Assembly: GCA_023435335.1 (NCBI GenBank) | Contig: JAEYRU010000038.1 | Coordinates: 1-36,080 of the forward strand | Direction of reading: 5' to 3' | From: Pseudomonadota bacterium | GTDB lineage: Bacteria; Pseudomonadota; Alphaproteobacteria; Rhizobiales; Rhizobiaceae | Length of the DNA stretch: 36,080 nucleotides | Shown here: piece by piece, positions 24,235 through 31,608 of the stretch | Numbering within the stretch: position 1 is the first letter of the stretch | Layout: each line of letters opens with the position of its first letter | Position numbers and translations under genes: made by a program | Notes under the pieces: model-generated | The model's database searches: none | Seen by the model: the letters and a program-made list of their open reading frames with translations, nothing else | What the model was told of the DNA's origin: nothing

Positions 24235-24629
24235 CGAGATTTCTCCCTCCCATTCTCGGCAAAGCCACGGATTGCGGTCCGCTGCCTGCCTAAACCGATC
24301 GGCCGGGATCCCGGGCCGGTCAAGCGTGCGGAAAGGTCGCCCCCGAGGGATGGACCTCTCCGAACGTGCCGGATTCATAACACTCCCTTAATCTTGCCAT
24401 AATTGGACTTTGGGCTAATGCGCCCTAGCGCGGTGGATTAAGGCCTTGCGAGAGGGCCCCCGAGCCCGCAATCCCTTGGATTGCAAGGCGTGCAAGTTTT
24501 CCGTGGACAAGAGGCACTCCGCCGGTGAGAAGGCGGCCAGACCGGCCGCCGGGGCGTGCCAAACCTGTGGCCCACCGCTCAATGCGGGCGCGGCAGGACC
24601 GGCTTGATTCGCCGCTTCCCGACGAAAAA
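24235..24629. other. intergenic region between the symporter unit and glnA
   Basis: No gene is supported here. It must hold the promoter of the symporter pair on the minus strand, but no clear -35/-10 was found. A short perfect hairpin (GCAATCC, CTT loop, GGATTGC; 24468-24484) lies in the middle, and CCGGGATCCCGG forms a small palindrome near 24305-24316. The AT-richer patch at 24375-24415 is the best place to look for the promoter. Confidence 0.5.
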
Positions 24630-24653
24630 CCCCGCCGGATTGCTCCGGCGGGG
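24625..24653 (-). terminator. intrinsic terminator after glnA
   Basis: On the minus strand CCCCGCCGGA (24653-24644) pairs perfectly with TCCGGCGGGG (24639-24630) around a four-base loop and is followed by TTTTT. It lies about 30 bases after the glnA stop. Confidence 0.92.
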
Positions 24654-24681
24654 CTCATTCGTCTTGCAGTCCGCCCGAGGA

Positions 24682-26091
24682 TCAGACTGAGTAGTACATG
24701 TCGTATTCGACCGGGTGCGGCGTCATCTCGAAACGCAGAACCTCGGCCATCTTCAGTTCGATGTAGGCGTCGATCTGGTCGTCGTCGAACACGCCGCCGG
24801 CCTTCAGGAAGCCGCGGTCCTTGTCGAGGCTCTGCAGAGCCTCGCGCAGCGAGCCGCTGACCGTCGGGATCTTCTTCAGTTCCTTCGGCGGCAGGTCGTA
24901 AAGGTCCTTGTCCATTGGCTGCCCGGGATGGATCTTGTTCTTGATGCCGTCGAGACCGGCCATCAGCATCGCGGCGAAGGCCAGATACGGGTTTGCGCCC
25001 GGATCGGGGAAGCGGACCTCCACGCGCTTGGCCTTGGGCGAGGTGCCGAACGGAATGCGGCAGGACGCCGAGCGGTTGCGGGCCGAGTAGGCGAGCAGCA
25101 CGGGGGCCTCGAAGCCGGGGACCAGGCGCTTGTAGGAGTTGGTCAGCGGGTTGGAGAAGGCGTTGATCGCCTTGGCGTGCTTGATGATGCCGCCGATGTA
25201 GAAGAGGCAGGTCTCCGACAGGCCGGCATATTCGTTGCCGGCGAAGGTCGGCTTGCCGCCCTTCCAGATCGACTGGTGCACGTGCATGCCCGAGCCGTTG
25301 TCGCCGTAGATCGGCTTCGGCATGAAGGTGGCGGTCTTGCCGTAGGCGTTCGCGACCTGATGCACGACGTACTTGTAGATCTGCATCTTGTCGGCGTTGC
25401 GCACCAGCGTGTCGAACTTCAGCCCGAGTTCGTGCTGGGCGGCGGCGACCTCATGGTGGTGCTTTTCCACGACGATGCCCATCTCGGCCATGACGGTCAG
25501 CATCTCGGAGCGCATGTCCTGGCACGAATCGATAGGCGGCACCGGGAAGTAGCCACCCTTGACGCGCGGGCGGTGGCCAAGGTTGCCGGTCTCGTAGTGC
25601 GTGTCGTCGTTGGACGGCAGTTCGGAGGAATCCAGCTTGAACCCGGTGTTGTAGGGGTCGGCCTTGTACTTGACGTCGTCGAAGATGAAGAATTCCGCCT
25701 CGGGGCCGACGAAGATCGTGTCGCCGATGCCTTCCGACTTCATGTAGGCTTCGGCCTTCTTGGCCGTTCCGCGCGGATCGCGGTTGTAGGACTCGCCCGA
25801 CACCGGATCGAGAATGTCGCAGACGATGACCATCGTCGACTGGGCGAAGAACGGGTCCATGTGGGCCGTCTCGGTATCGGGCATGAGGACCATGTCCGAC
25901 TCGTTGATCGCCTTCCAACCGCCGATCGAGGAACCGTCGAACATGACGCCGTCGGCGAACATGTCCTCATCGACCGCGACAACGTCCATCGTCACGTGCT
26001 GCCACTTCCCCCTCGGATCGGTAAAGCGCAGATCGACGAACTTCACGTCGTTGTCCGCAATCTGCTTCATGATGTCTTTGGCTGTCGTCAT
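24682..26091 (-). CDS. glnA: type I glutamine synthetase
   Basis: 469-residue glutamine synthetase, making glutamine from glutamate, ammonia and ATP as a dodecamer. The beta-Grasp N-domain has VMFDGSSIGGW, and the catalytic domain has GPEAEFFIFDD, KGGYFPVPPIDS, the GSGMHVHQSIW block and the NPYLAFAAMLMAGLDG segment. Tyr398 in MDKDLYDLPP corresponds to the adenylylation site of E. coli GlnA (Tyr397), so activity is probably controlled by GlnE. It follows glnB after 52 bases and is likely co-transcribed with it. Confidence 0.98.
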   Translation of the reverse strand: MTTAKDIMKQIADNDVKFVDLRFTDPRGKWQHVTMDVVAVDEDMFADGVMFDGSSIGGWKAINESDMVLMPDTETAHMDPFFAQSTMVIVCDILDPVSGESYNRDPRGTAKKAEAYMKSEGIGDTIFVGPEAEFFIFDDVKYKADPYNTGFKLDSSELPSNDDTHYETGNLGHRPRVKGGYFPVPPIDSCQDMRSEMLTVMAEMGIVVEKHHHEVAAAQHELGLKFDTLVRNADKMQIYKYVVHQVANAYGKTATFMPKPIYGDNGSGMHVHQSIWKGGKPTFAGNEYAGLSETCLFYIGGIIKHAKAINAFSNPLTNSYKRLVPGFEAPVLLAYSARNRSASCRIPFGTSPKAKRVEVRFPDPGANPYLAFAAMLMAGLDGIKNKIHPGQPMDKDLYDLPPKELKKIPTVSGSLREALQSLDKDRGFLKAGGVFDDDQIDAYIELKMAEVLRFEMTPHPVEYDMYYSV

Positions 26092-26143
26092 TTTTCATTG
26101 ATCCCTGTGATGACAAGTCGTTTTGTGCCGAGCCCGCCCGGGC

Positions 26144-26482
26144 TCAGATCGCGTCCATGCCGGTTTCGCCGGTGCGGATGCGGACCGCTTCCTCGATGTT
26201 CGATACGAAGATCTTTCCGTCGCCGATACGGCCTGTCTGCGCGGCTTTGCGAATAGCCTCGACAGCCGCGTCGACGGCGTCGTCCCCGAGTACCACCTCG
26301 ATCTTCACCTTCGGCAGGAAGTCCACCACGTATTCCGCGCCCCGGTAGAGCTCGGTGTGCCCCTTCTGCCGGCCGAACCCCTTGGCCTCGGTCACCGTGA
26401 TACCCTGCAGACCGACCTCCTGGAGAGCCTCCTTCACCTCGTCGAGCTTGAACGGCTTGATGATGGCCTCGATCTTTTTCAT
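26144..26482 (-). CDS. glnB: nitrogen regulatory protein P-II
   Basis: 112-residue PII trimer subunit that senses 2-oxoglutarate, ATP/ADP and, through uridylylation, glutamine. Tyr51 in the T-loop (GHTELYRGAEYVVDF) is the uridylylation site, and the signature VGDGKI-type segment (IGDGKIFVSNIEEAVRIRTGE) is complete. PII would pass nitrogen status to NtrB/NtrC and GlnE and so control glnA. The frame is open upstream; MKKIEAIIKPFKL is the family start. No amtB is next to it, so GlnB rather than GlnK is favoured. Confidence 0.97.
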   Translation of the reverse strand: MKKIEAIIKPFKLDEVKEALQEVGLQGITVTEAKGFGRQKGHTELYRGAEYVVDFLPKVKIEVVLGDDAVDAAVEAIRKAAQTGRIGDGKIFVSNIEEAVRIRTGETGMDAI

Positions 26483-26541
26483 GCGCGGGTAGCCTCCGGT
26501 GGGGTAAAAACGAGCTGGAAGCCCGCTTCGCCTGCCAGCAA

Positions 26542-26556
26542 GCACGAAGCATGCCA
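26542..26556 (-). promoter_or_regulatory. sigma-54-like promoter upstream of glnB
   Basis: On the minus strand TGGCATGCTTCGTGC matches the sigma-54 consensus TGGCACG-N4-TTGC at all but two of eleven fixed positions, with the invariant GG and GC ten bases apart. The predicted transcript start is near 26530, about 48 bases upstream of glnB. RpoN/NtrC control of glnB is established in Rhizobium; the site here is a prediction. Confidence 0.68.
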
Positions 26557-26634
26557 GTTGTCGTTGCGGGGCGGGCGGCGGGGACGAAACCGCCGGACGC
26601 GGCTCGTCAGGCACCGCCGCGCGGCTGGATCAGC

Positions 26635-26653
26635 ATATCTCGTGTGCAGATAT
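26635..26653. promoter_or_regulatory. small dyad in the glnB-nnr intergenic region
   Basis: ATATCT (26635-26640) and AGATAT (26648-26653) form a perfect inverted repeat around seven bases. It lies between the sigma-54-like site and the NtrC-like dyad and could be an operator. Nothing more specific can be said. Confidence 0.35.
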
Positions 26654-26697
26654 ACCCTGCGGGCGGAGGAAGGCGCTACCCCGCAGCCTGCAATGCT

Positions 26698-26712
26698 GCA
26701 CATATTTTGTGC
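26698..26712. promoter_or_regulatory. NtrC-like binding dyad
   Basis: GCACATATTTTGTGC has the half-sites GCAC and GTGC separated by seven bases, the spacing of the NtrC site. It is about 160 bases upstream of the sigma-54-like -12 element on the glnB side, a plausible enhancer position. It is also about 90 bases upstream of nnr. Confidence 0.55.
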
Positions 26713-26801
26713 TTCGTGGCCAGGAATTAGGCTGCGGCGGGATTTGCATTGCCGCCGCCGGACGAAATATGCTTCGCGGCAAACCTAGCGCCGGCCTGCC
26801 C

Positions 26802-28304
26802 ATGCCCTACCGCCTTCTCTCTCCTGACCAGATGGCCGAGGCCGACCGCATCGCCATCGAGGCCGGCCCTTTCGACGGTGCAGGGCTGATGGAGAACGCG
26901 GGGCGCGCGGTGTTCCGCGAGATCCTCGCCCGTTTCGCCGGCGCGGGGCGCTGCGACGTGCTGTGCGGGCCCGGCAACAATGGCGGCGACGGCTACGTGG
27001 TCGCGCGGCTGCTGGCAGAGGCGGGGCTCGAGGTGGCGGCATGGCGCGAGGCGGAGCCGCGTGCCGGCTCGGATGCCGCGCCGGCCGCAGCGCGGTGGAC
27101 AGGCGAGACCCGGCCGCTGGCGGAATTCCGGCCTGGCGCAGGTGCGGTCGTCGTTGACGCGCTGTTCGGCGCCGGGCTGGCGAAGCCGCTCGCGGGCGCC
27201 AGCGCGGCGGTGGCGAAGGCCTGCCGCGACGCCGGCGCGACGGTGGTGGCGATCGACCTGCCGTCAGGAATCTCCGGGGCAAGCGGCAGGGCGCTGGGCG
27301 CGGCGTTCCATGCGGCGCTGACGGTCACCTTCTTCCGGCGCAAGCCGGGGCACCTGCTTTATCCCGGCCGGGCGCATTGCGGCGAGATCGTCGTCGCCGA
27401 CATCGGCATCCCGGCCTCGGTGCTGGACAGCATCGGGCCGGACACTTTCGAGAACGGCCCGGCGTTGTGGGGCGCGGCGCTGCCGCGGCTGGCGATCGAT
27501 GCGCACAAATATGCGCGCGGACATGCGGCGGTATTCTCCGGCGGGCCGTCGCATAGCGGCGCGGCGCGGCTCGCCGCGCAGGGCGCGGCGCGCGCCGGGG
27601 CAGGGGCGGTGACGGTGCTGTCGCCGGCCAACGCGATGGCCGTGAACGCCGCGCACCTGACCGCGGTCATGCTGGCGCGGGTGGACGAGCCGGCCGATGC
27701 CGTCGAGTTCGTCGGCGGGCGCAAGGTGCGGGCGGCGGTGATCGGCCCTGGCTTCGGGGTCGGCGAAAGGCTGCGGGCGATGGTGGCGGCGCTACTGGAG
27801 GCCGGCGCGGATGCGGGCGCCGCGCTCGTGCTCGACGCCGACGCGATCACCTCGTTCGCAGAAAGGCCGGAGGCGCTGTTCGCGAGAGCCGCCGGCGGTC
27901 CCGCGCTGGTGCTGACGCCGCACGAAGGCGAGTTCGGCCGGCTGTTCCCGGACCTTGCCGGGCACGACGCGCTGTCGAAGCTCGACCGGGCGCGCCGGGC
28001 GGCGGAGCGGGCGAAGGCGGTGGTGGTCTGCAAGGGGCCGGACACGGTGGTGGCCGCGCCGGACGGGAGGGCGGCGATCAACACGAACGGAACGCCTTGG
28101 CTGGCGACGGCGGGGTCGGGAGACGTGCTGGCCGGCATGATCGCCGGGCTGATGGCGCAGCGCATGCCGGCATGGGAGGCGGCCTGCGCGGCGGTATGGA
28201 TGCACGCCGAGGCGGGGCGGCGTTTCGGACCGGGGCTGACCGCCGACGACCTGCCCGGCCTGCTGCCGCCAGTGTTGCGCGAACTCTTCGCCTCAAACCA
28301 TTGA
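26802..28304 (+). CDS. nnr: bifunctional NAD(P)H-hydrate epimerase / ADP-dependent NAD(P)H-hydrate dehydratase
   Basis: 500-residue enzyme that repairs hydrated NADH and NADPH. The N-terminal YjeF_N epimerase domain (about 1-210) has GPGNNGGDGYV at residues 57-67 and IDLPSG at 151-156. The C-terminal dehydratase domain, of the ribokinase-like fold (about 225-500), has LTPHEGEFGRLF, NTNGTPWLATAGSGDVLAGMI in parts, with the catalytic Asp in GSGD. The ATG at 26802 gives the family start MPYRLLSPDQMAEAD; in-frame ATGs further upstream add residues without support. It is divergent from glnB and convergent with the DUF72 gene, five bases apart. Confidence 0.95.
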   Translation: MPYRLLSPDQMAEADRIAIEAGPFDGAGLMENAGRAVFREILARFAGAGRCDVLCGPGNNGGDGYVVARLLAEAGLEVAAWREAEPRAGSDAAPAAARWTGETRPLAEFRPGAGAVVVDALFGAGLAKPLAGASAAVAKACRDAGATVVAIDLPSGISGASGRALGAAFHAALTVTFFRRKPGHLLYPGRAHCGEIVVADIGIPASVLDSIGPDTFENGPALWGAALPRLAIDAHKYARGHAAVFSGGPSHSGAARLAAQGAARAGAGAVTVLSPANAMAVNAAHLTAVMLARVDEPADAVEFVGGRKVRAAVIGPGFGVGERLRAMVAALLEAGADAGAALVLDADAITSFAERPEALFARAAGGPALVLTPHEGEFGRLFPDLAGHDALSKLDRARRAAERAKAVVVCKGPDTVVAAPDGRAAINTNGTPWLATAGSGDVLAGMIAGLMAQRMPAWEAACAAVWMHAEAGRRFGPGLTADDLPGLLPPVLRELFASNH

Positions 28305-28309
28305 ATCAG

Positions 28310-29116
28310 CTAATATGAATCGACGCGCTCCTGCAGCGCCAAGGCGGCGTGCGGGGCGCGCACCTTCCCCTCGTGGATGAAATAGACGAAGACGTCGCGC
28401 GGCTGCTTCTCGATCTTTGCGTCCGCGGCGGCCAGCGGCAGGTCGCCCGGCATGCCGCCCTCCGCCCAGGTTTTCGCACGTCCCGCCCAGCCGTCGAGCT
28501 CGGCCGGGGCGTAGGCGGTGGGGATGTCGTCCTGCCCGCGCTGCAGCCGCGCATATACGAAGCCGGCGGTCACATCGGCGAATTCCGGATAGTCGAAATG
28601 ATGCGCGTAGCAGATCGCGGCATCGTACTTGCGGGCGAGCGCGACGAAGGCCGGATCCATGAAGCTCGGGTTGCGGACTTCCAGCGCATGGCGCAGCGGT
28701 AGGCCGGCCTGCTTCTCCGGCAGCAGCTTGAGGAACCCCTCGAAATCTTCGGCGTCGAACTTTTTCGTCGGGGCGAACTGCCAGACGATCGGACCGAGCT
28801 TGGGGCCGAGCTCCTCCAGCCCCTGGGCGAAGAATTTTGCCATCGACTCGCCAGCCTCGGACAGCACGCGGCGGTTGGTGACGAAGCGGTTGCCCTTGAT
28901 CGAGAAGACGAAGCCGTCCGGCGTCTCGGCCGCCCACTTGGCGTAGGTCTCCGGCTTGAAGCCGGAATAATAGGTGCCGTTGACCTCGATGGTCCTGAGC
29001 CTGCCGGCGGCGTATTCGAGCTGGCGCTTCTTGGGCAGGTCTTGCGGATAGAAGGTGCCTTCCCACGGCTCGAAGGTCCAGCCGCCGATGCCGGCGCGGA
29101 TGGTGCCTGATGTCAT
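28310..29116 (-). CDS. DUF72 family protein (YecE-like)
   Basis: 268-residue protein of the DUF72 family, a TIM-barrel-like fold of unknown activity. The start MTSGTIRAGIGGWTFEPWEGTFYP and the blocks YFSGFK-like (here TYYSGFKPETYAKW), IKGNRFVTN and LEVRNPSFMD are characteristic. The ATG at 29116 follows GGGAGCGCACG; the open frame further upstream has no family support. It converges with nnr. Confidence 0.93.
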   Translation of the reverse strand: MTSGTIRAGIGGWTFEPWEGTFYPQDLPKKRQLEYAAGRLRTIEVNGTYYSGFKPETYAKWAAETPDGFVFSIKGNRFVTNRRVLSEAGESMAKFFAQGLEELGPKLGPIVWQFAPTKKFDAEDFEGFLKLLPEKQAGLPLRHALEVRNPSFMDPAFVALARKYDAAICYAHHFDYPEFADVTAGFVYARLQRGQDDIPTAYAPAELDGWAGRAKTWAEGGMPGDLPLAAADAKIEKQPRDVFVYFIHEGKVRAPHAALALQERVDSY

Positions 29117-29195
29117 GCGTGCGCTCCCTTTGCGTGGCGCGCAAAGTGCGCGGCCCGGCCGGGTTTGTCCATCGTTGCGAAAACGCTCCTGACAG

Positions 29196-30179
29196 TCACG
29201 ACGTGTCGGGGAAGGCCAACGCGTAGTCGGCGAGCGCATGGGCGTGGGCGAGGATCACGTCGACCTCGCGGATGTGCTTTCCGTGCGGGACGGTCGGGTC
29301 CCAAACCGCGAGGCGGCCGCCATAGGGCGGACCGCCGCGCAGGGGGTAGGTGCGACGGAAGCGGCGACGGGCGCTTGGCGGGGCTGAGGCTCCAGCCGCC
29401 GAGGCTGCGGCGACGGCCCGGTCTTGCGCCGCTTGCGCATCCATCCGCGCCTTCAGCCGGGCGAAGCGGCGGGCCTGGCCGGGCAGGTCTTCGAGCGCGG
29501 CGCCAAGGGCTGCGAGACGACGGTCGACGCCGGCGGCGCTGATAAGGTCGTCGGGCGCGGGCGGCGGCGGTGGCGGCGGTAGCCGGTGCGGTTGCGTGAT
29601 GCCCGGAAACATGATGCGCGGGGCGGCGTGGGCCGGCACGTAGCGGCGGCGCGGCGTGAGGCGCAGGCGGCGCGGCGGGTCGAACAGCGGGAAGGCGGGG
29701 ATGCGGGGAGGGGATGGTTCGCCCCCTCCACCACGCTGCGCGTGGTCCCCCTCCCCCGCTTCGCAGGGGAGGATCAGGGGCCGCGCCATGTCGGCCGACG
29801 ATACCGTGACGGCGATGCCGAAGCGGCGCAGGAAGGCTTCCCGGTCGGCGGGGTTCGGCAAGGTGCGGGCGGTGAGCGGCGCGGGTTTGAGTTGCGGCGC
29901 AGGCTTGCGCGGGAGAGGCGCAGGCACGACGATCCCGCGCGCGGCCGCGATGATGAGCCGGCGGGCGGCGGCCTCGGCCGGCCGCAGCAGGGAGAGGATG
30001 GTTCGCCAGACGTGGCGGGTGACGGTGGGCCGCTGGAGAGTGGGCGCGGCCTCCACCTCCCCCTTGTGGGGAGGTCGACGCGAAGCGTCGGGTGGGGGGA
30101 ACCTCGCCATGGCGACCAGCGAGGCCACGATGCGCACCAGCGCCTCCCGGTTCGTCTCGATCGCCACGCTTCCTTCCAT
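29196..30179 (-). CDS. Pro/Arg-rich hypothetical protein with palindromic repeats in frame
   Basis: 327-residue protein with no recognised family. Composition is rich in Pro, Arg and Ala, including a run of prolines in RLPPPPPPPAPDD, and the N-terminus MEGSVAIETNREALVRIVASLVAMA looks like a real coding start with AAGGAG seven bases upstream. Two GC-rich palindromic repeats are read through in frame (about 30051-30097 and 29721-29775). The first encodes PPPDASRRPPHKGE and the second lies within LILPCEAGEGDHAQRGGGG. The gene may be real and inflated by repeat insertion. The ends (YPLRGGPPYGGRL, then DVILAHAHALADYALAFP) look conserved. Confidence 0.6.
   Translation of the reverse strand: MEGSVAIETNREALVRIVASLVAMARFPPPDASRRPPHKGEVEAAPTLQRPTVTRHVWRTILSLLRPAEAAARRLIIAAARGIVVPAPLPRKPAPQLKPAPLTARTLPNPADREAFLRRFGIAVTVSSADMARPLILPCEAGEGDHAQRGGGGEPSPPRIPAFPLFDPPRRLRLTPRRRYVPAHAAPRIMFPGITQPHRLPPPPPPPAPDDLISAAGVDRRLAALGAALEDLPGQARRFARLKARMDAQAAQDRAVAAASAAGASAPPSARRRFRRTYPLRGGPPYGGRLAVWDPTVPHGKHIREVDVILAHAHALADYALAFPDTS
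29721..29775. repeat. palindromic repeat inside the hypothetical gene (copy 2)
   Basis: Two hairpins lie side by side: ACCACGC/GCGTGGT (29730-29736 with 29740-29746) and CCTCCCC/GGGGAGG (29750-29756 with 29766-29772). The second stem is the same as in the other copy at 30051-30097, in the opposite arrangement. REP-like element, read through by the gene. Confidence 0.65.
30051..30097. repeat. palindromic repeat inside the hypothetical gene (copy 1)
   Basis: CCTCCCC/GGGGAGG (30056-30062 with 30068-30074) is followed by CGACGC/GCGTCG (30076-30081 with 30085-30090). REP-like units of this kind are common between genes in rhizobia; here the unit is inside a reading frame. Confidence 0.65.
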
Positions 30180-30294
30180 CGCCGTGCTCCTTTGCATTAC
30201 GGGCGCGGATATTGTCCGGCAGGTTGGGAAGGGTGTGGATGGCGTTCAGGAAAGGATTGCTGACAGATGGTGACAGCGGTTGCGGGTGCAACTG

Positions 30295-30548
30295 ATCCCC
30301 CCTCTTGCAAAATCTAACACTTGGCTGCGCCAAGATGTTGATTTTGCTTTCTCCCCCGCAAAGGGGGGAGATAACGCTGGCGCCGGCTCCGGCGCCAATC
30401 TCCAGCGTTGGCGATTTGCGGATGCGGTTGTGCGCGCACCCTATCTCCCCCCTTTGCGGGGGAGAAAGCGATTTCGACGGCTTGGCCGAGCCCGCCCGCA
30501 AGGGCGGTCTTCGCGAGGCCAAGTGTCAGAAATCGCAAGAGGGGGGAT
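30295..30548. repeat. 254-bp inverted mosaic repeat
   Basis: Outer arms of 31 bases (30295-30325 and 30518-30548, inverted) match at 27 positions. Inner arms of 34 bases (30340-30373 and 30442-30475, inverted) match at 31 positions; each inner arm itself holds the CTCCCCC...GGGGGGAG hairpin. The centre has GGCGCCGG/CCGGCGCC (30379-30386 with 30389-30396) and AACGCTGG/CCAGCGTT (30373-30380 with 30402-30409). The layout resembles RIME-type mosaic elements of rhizobia. No coding sequence is supported within it. Confidence 0.8.
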
Positions 30549-30587
30549 GCTTCGCGCCTCAGCCCATCGTCGCGCGCGACCGCGAGG

Positions 30588-30641
30588 TTCAGGCATGGGT
30601 CCCGGATAGCCTCAGCTTCGCTCCGGCTTCCGGAATGACGA
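30588..30641. repeat. TTCAGGCATGG...ATGACGA intergenic repeat, copy A
   Basis: Begins TTCAGGCATGGGTCCCGG and ends CTTCCGGAATGACGA. The same plan (TTCAGGCATGGATCCC...GGGATGACGA) recurs at 32212-32273. Short palindromic intergenic element. Confidence 0.6.
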
Positions 30642-30736
30642 AAGGAGAGGTCGCGCCGGCTTCGGGATGGCGAAGTGAGTGCGCCCGCTTCCGGGATCAC
30701 GAAGTGTGGATGCTCCCGCTTGCCCGGATAAGAAGG
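30621..30736 (+). repeat. degenerate tandem repeat, four units of 24-33 bases
   Basis: Four unequal copies share a core like CGCTTCCGGGATNACGAAG: 30621-30653, 30654-30681, 30682-30712 and 30713-30736. The first copy is the end of the palindromic element at 30588-30641, so the array may have grown from it. The 677-base stretch 30198-30874 otherwise holds only repeats. Confidence 0.5.
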
Positions 30737-30874
30737 GCTGAGAGCGCCGTGAACGAAAATGGAGACGTCGGCCGCCTCGGCGCGGGTGTTTCCGCGCACC
30801 ACGGAACATCGGCCTCCACTAAGGAACAATCGCCGCCGCTGCGCGGTTGGAGCAGATCGAGCGAGGATCTCGCC

Positions 30875-31135
30875 ATGGCCTGCACCGAAACCTTCCTGCG
30901 CCTTGTGGTAAGCATGGTAGCCGTCGCCGTCCTGTTCGGCGGAGGCATGGTGGCGGTGATGTCGATGCCGCGGCTGGCAGCCGACGCGGGCGCACTCCTT
31001 CCCTATGTCGCGGTGGCGAGCTGCCTGCTGGCGCCGCTGCCGGCGGCTTTCGTCGCGCCGCGCATGCGCATCCGCCATTGGGGCCGAGCCGCCTGGGGCA
31101 GGGGCGACTTCATCTCGGGACGAGGGCGGCGGTAG
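30875..31135 (+). CDS. small hypothetical membrane protein
   Basis: 86-residue protein with two hydrophobic segments (about 8-28, LVVSMVAVAVLFGGGMVAVM, and about 37-58) and a basic, Gly/Arg-rich tail. GAGGA lies seven bases before the ATG, and the frame before this ATG consists of repeats. No family recognised. The open frame continues far upstream, but that part is repeat-derived. Confidence 0.55.
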   Translation: MACTETFLRLVVSMVAVAVLFGGGMVAVMSMPRLAADAGALLPYVAVASCLLAPLPAAFVAPRMRIRHWGRAAWGRGDFISGRGRR

Positions 31136-31221
31136 AGGCGGGAGGCGGCGTCCGTGATTTTCGGATGGCTCTCCTGGATTTTTCTATCACTTAGCCTCGC
31201 AATGGCCGGCCAAAGGCCGGG

Positions 31222-31271
31222 CTGGGCCAAGTTGATGAAAATTCTCCCCCGCAAGGGGGGGAGACAAGGCC
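31222..31271. repeat. single copy of the CTCCCCC/GGGGGGAG mosaic module
   Basis: The stretch GATGAAAATTCTCCCCCGC followed by AAGGGGGGGAGACA is the same module as the inner arms of the inverted repeat at 30295-30548. It lies just upstream of the end of the next minus-strand gene and may act as its transcription end. Confidence 0.6.
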
Positions 31272-31281
31272 GGCGGGGCGC

Positions 31282-31443
31282 CTAGAACACCGCCAGATAG
31301 CGCAGCAGCGCGATGATGCCGATGACGATGACGACGAGCTGGATGATCTGGCGCACGCGGCCGTCGACCGGCAGGCGCTGCACCAGATAGAGGATGAGGA
31401 TGACGACGAGGAAGGTGATCAGGATGCTGACGAGTACGGACAT
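31282..31443 (-). CDS. 53-residue membrane protein, Thivi_2564-like
   Basis: Very small protein with two hydrophobic segments (VLVSILITFLVVILILYLV and IIQLVVIVIGIIALLRYL) joined by a loop QRLPVDGRVRQ. This matches the Thivi_2564 family of short membrane proteins of unknown function. GAAGAGGGA precedes the ATG at 31443. The frame is open upstream but in composition unlike a protein. Confidence 0.8.
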   Translation of the reverse strand: MSVLVSILITFLVVILILYLVQRLPVDGRVRQIIQLVVIVIGIIALLRYLAVF

Positions 31444-31608
31444 TCTTCCCTCTTCATGAAACGAGTGCCTGAAAACGAGAGGGAAATGCGCGGAGGGGGA
31501 GGGTGGTTCCGGAGGCCCGCCTGGCCGAACCGGCGGCGGCGCGCTGAAACATTGCCGGGCCCGCCGGCGGCCCCTTAGGGTGCGAAGCGCATGAGGGAGG
31601 CCGAAAGC

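Noticed and set aside
30295..30548. Possible CRISPR array
   Set aside because: The repeated segments are inverted, not direct, and have no regular spacers; no cas genes are present.
30314..31078. Larger coding frames through 30300-31130 on both strands
   Set aside because: They consist mainly of the inverted mosaic repeat and tandem repeats. Only the last 86 codons on the + strand have a ribosome-binding site and membrane-protein composition.
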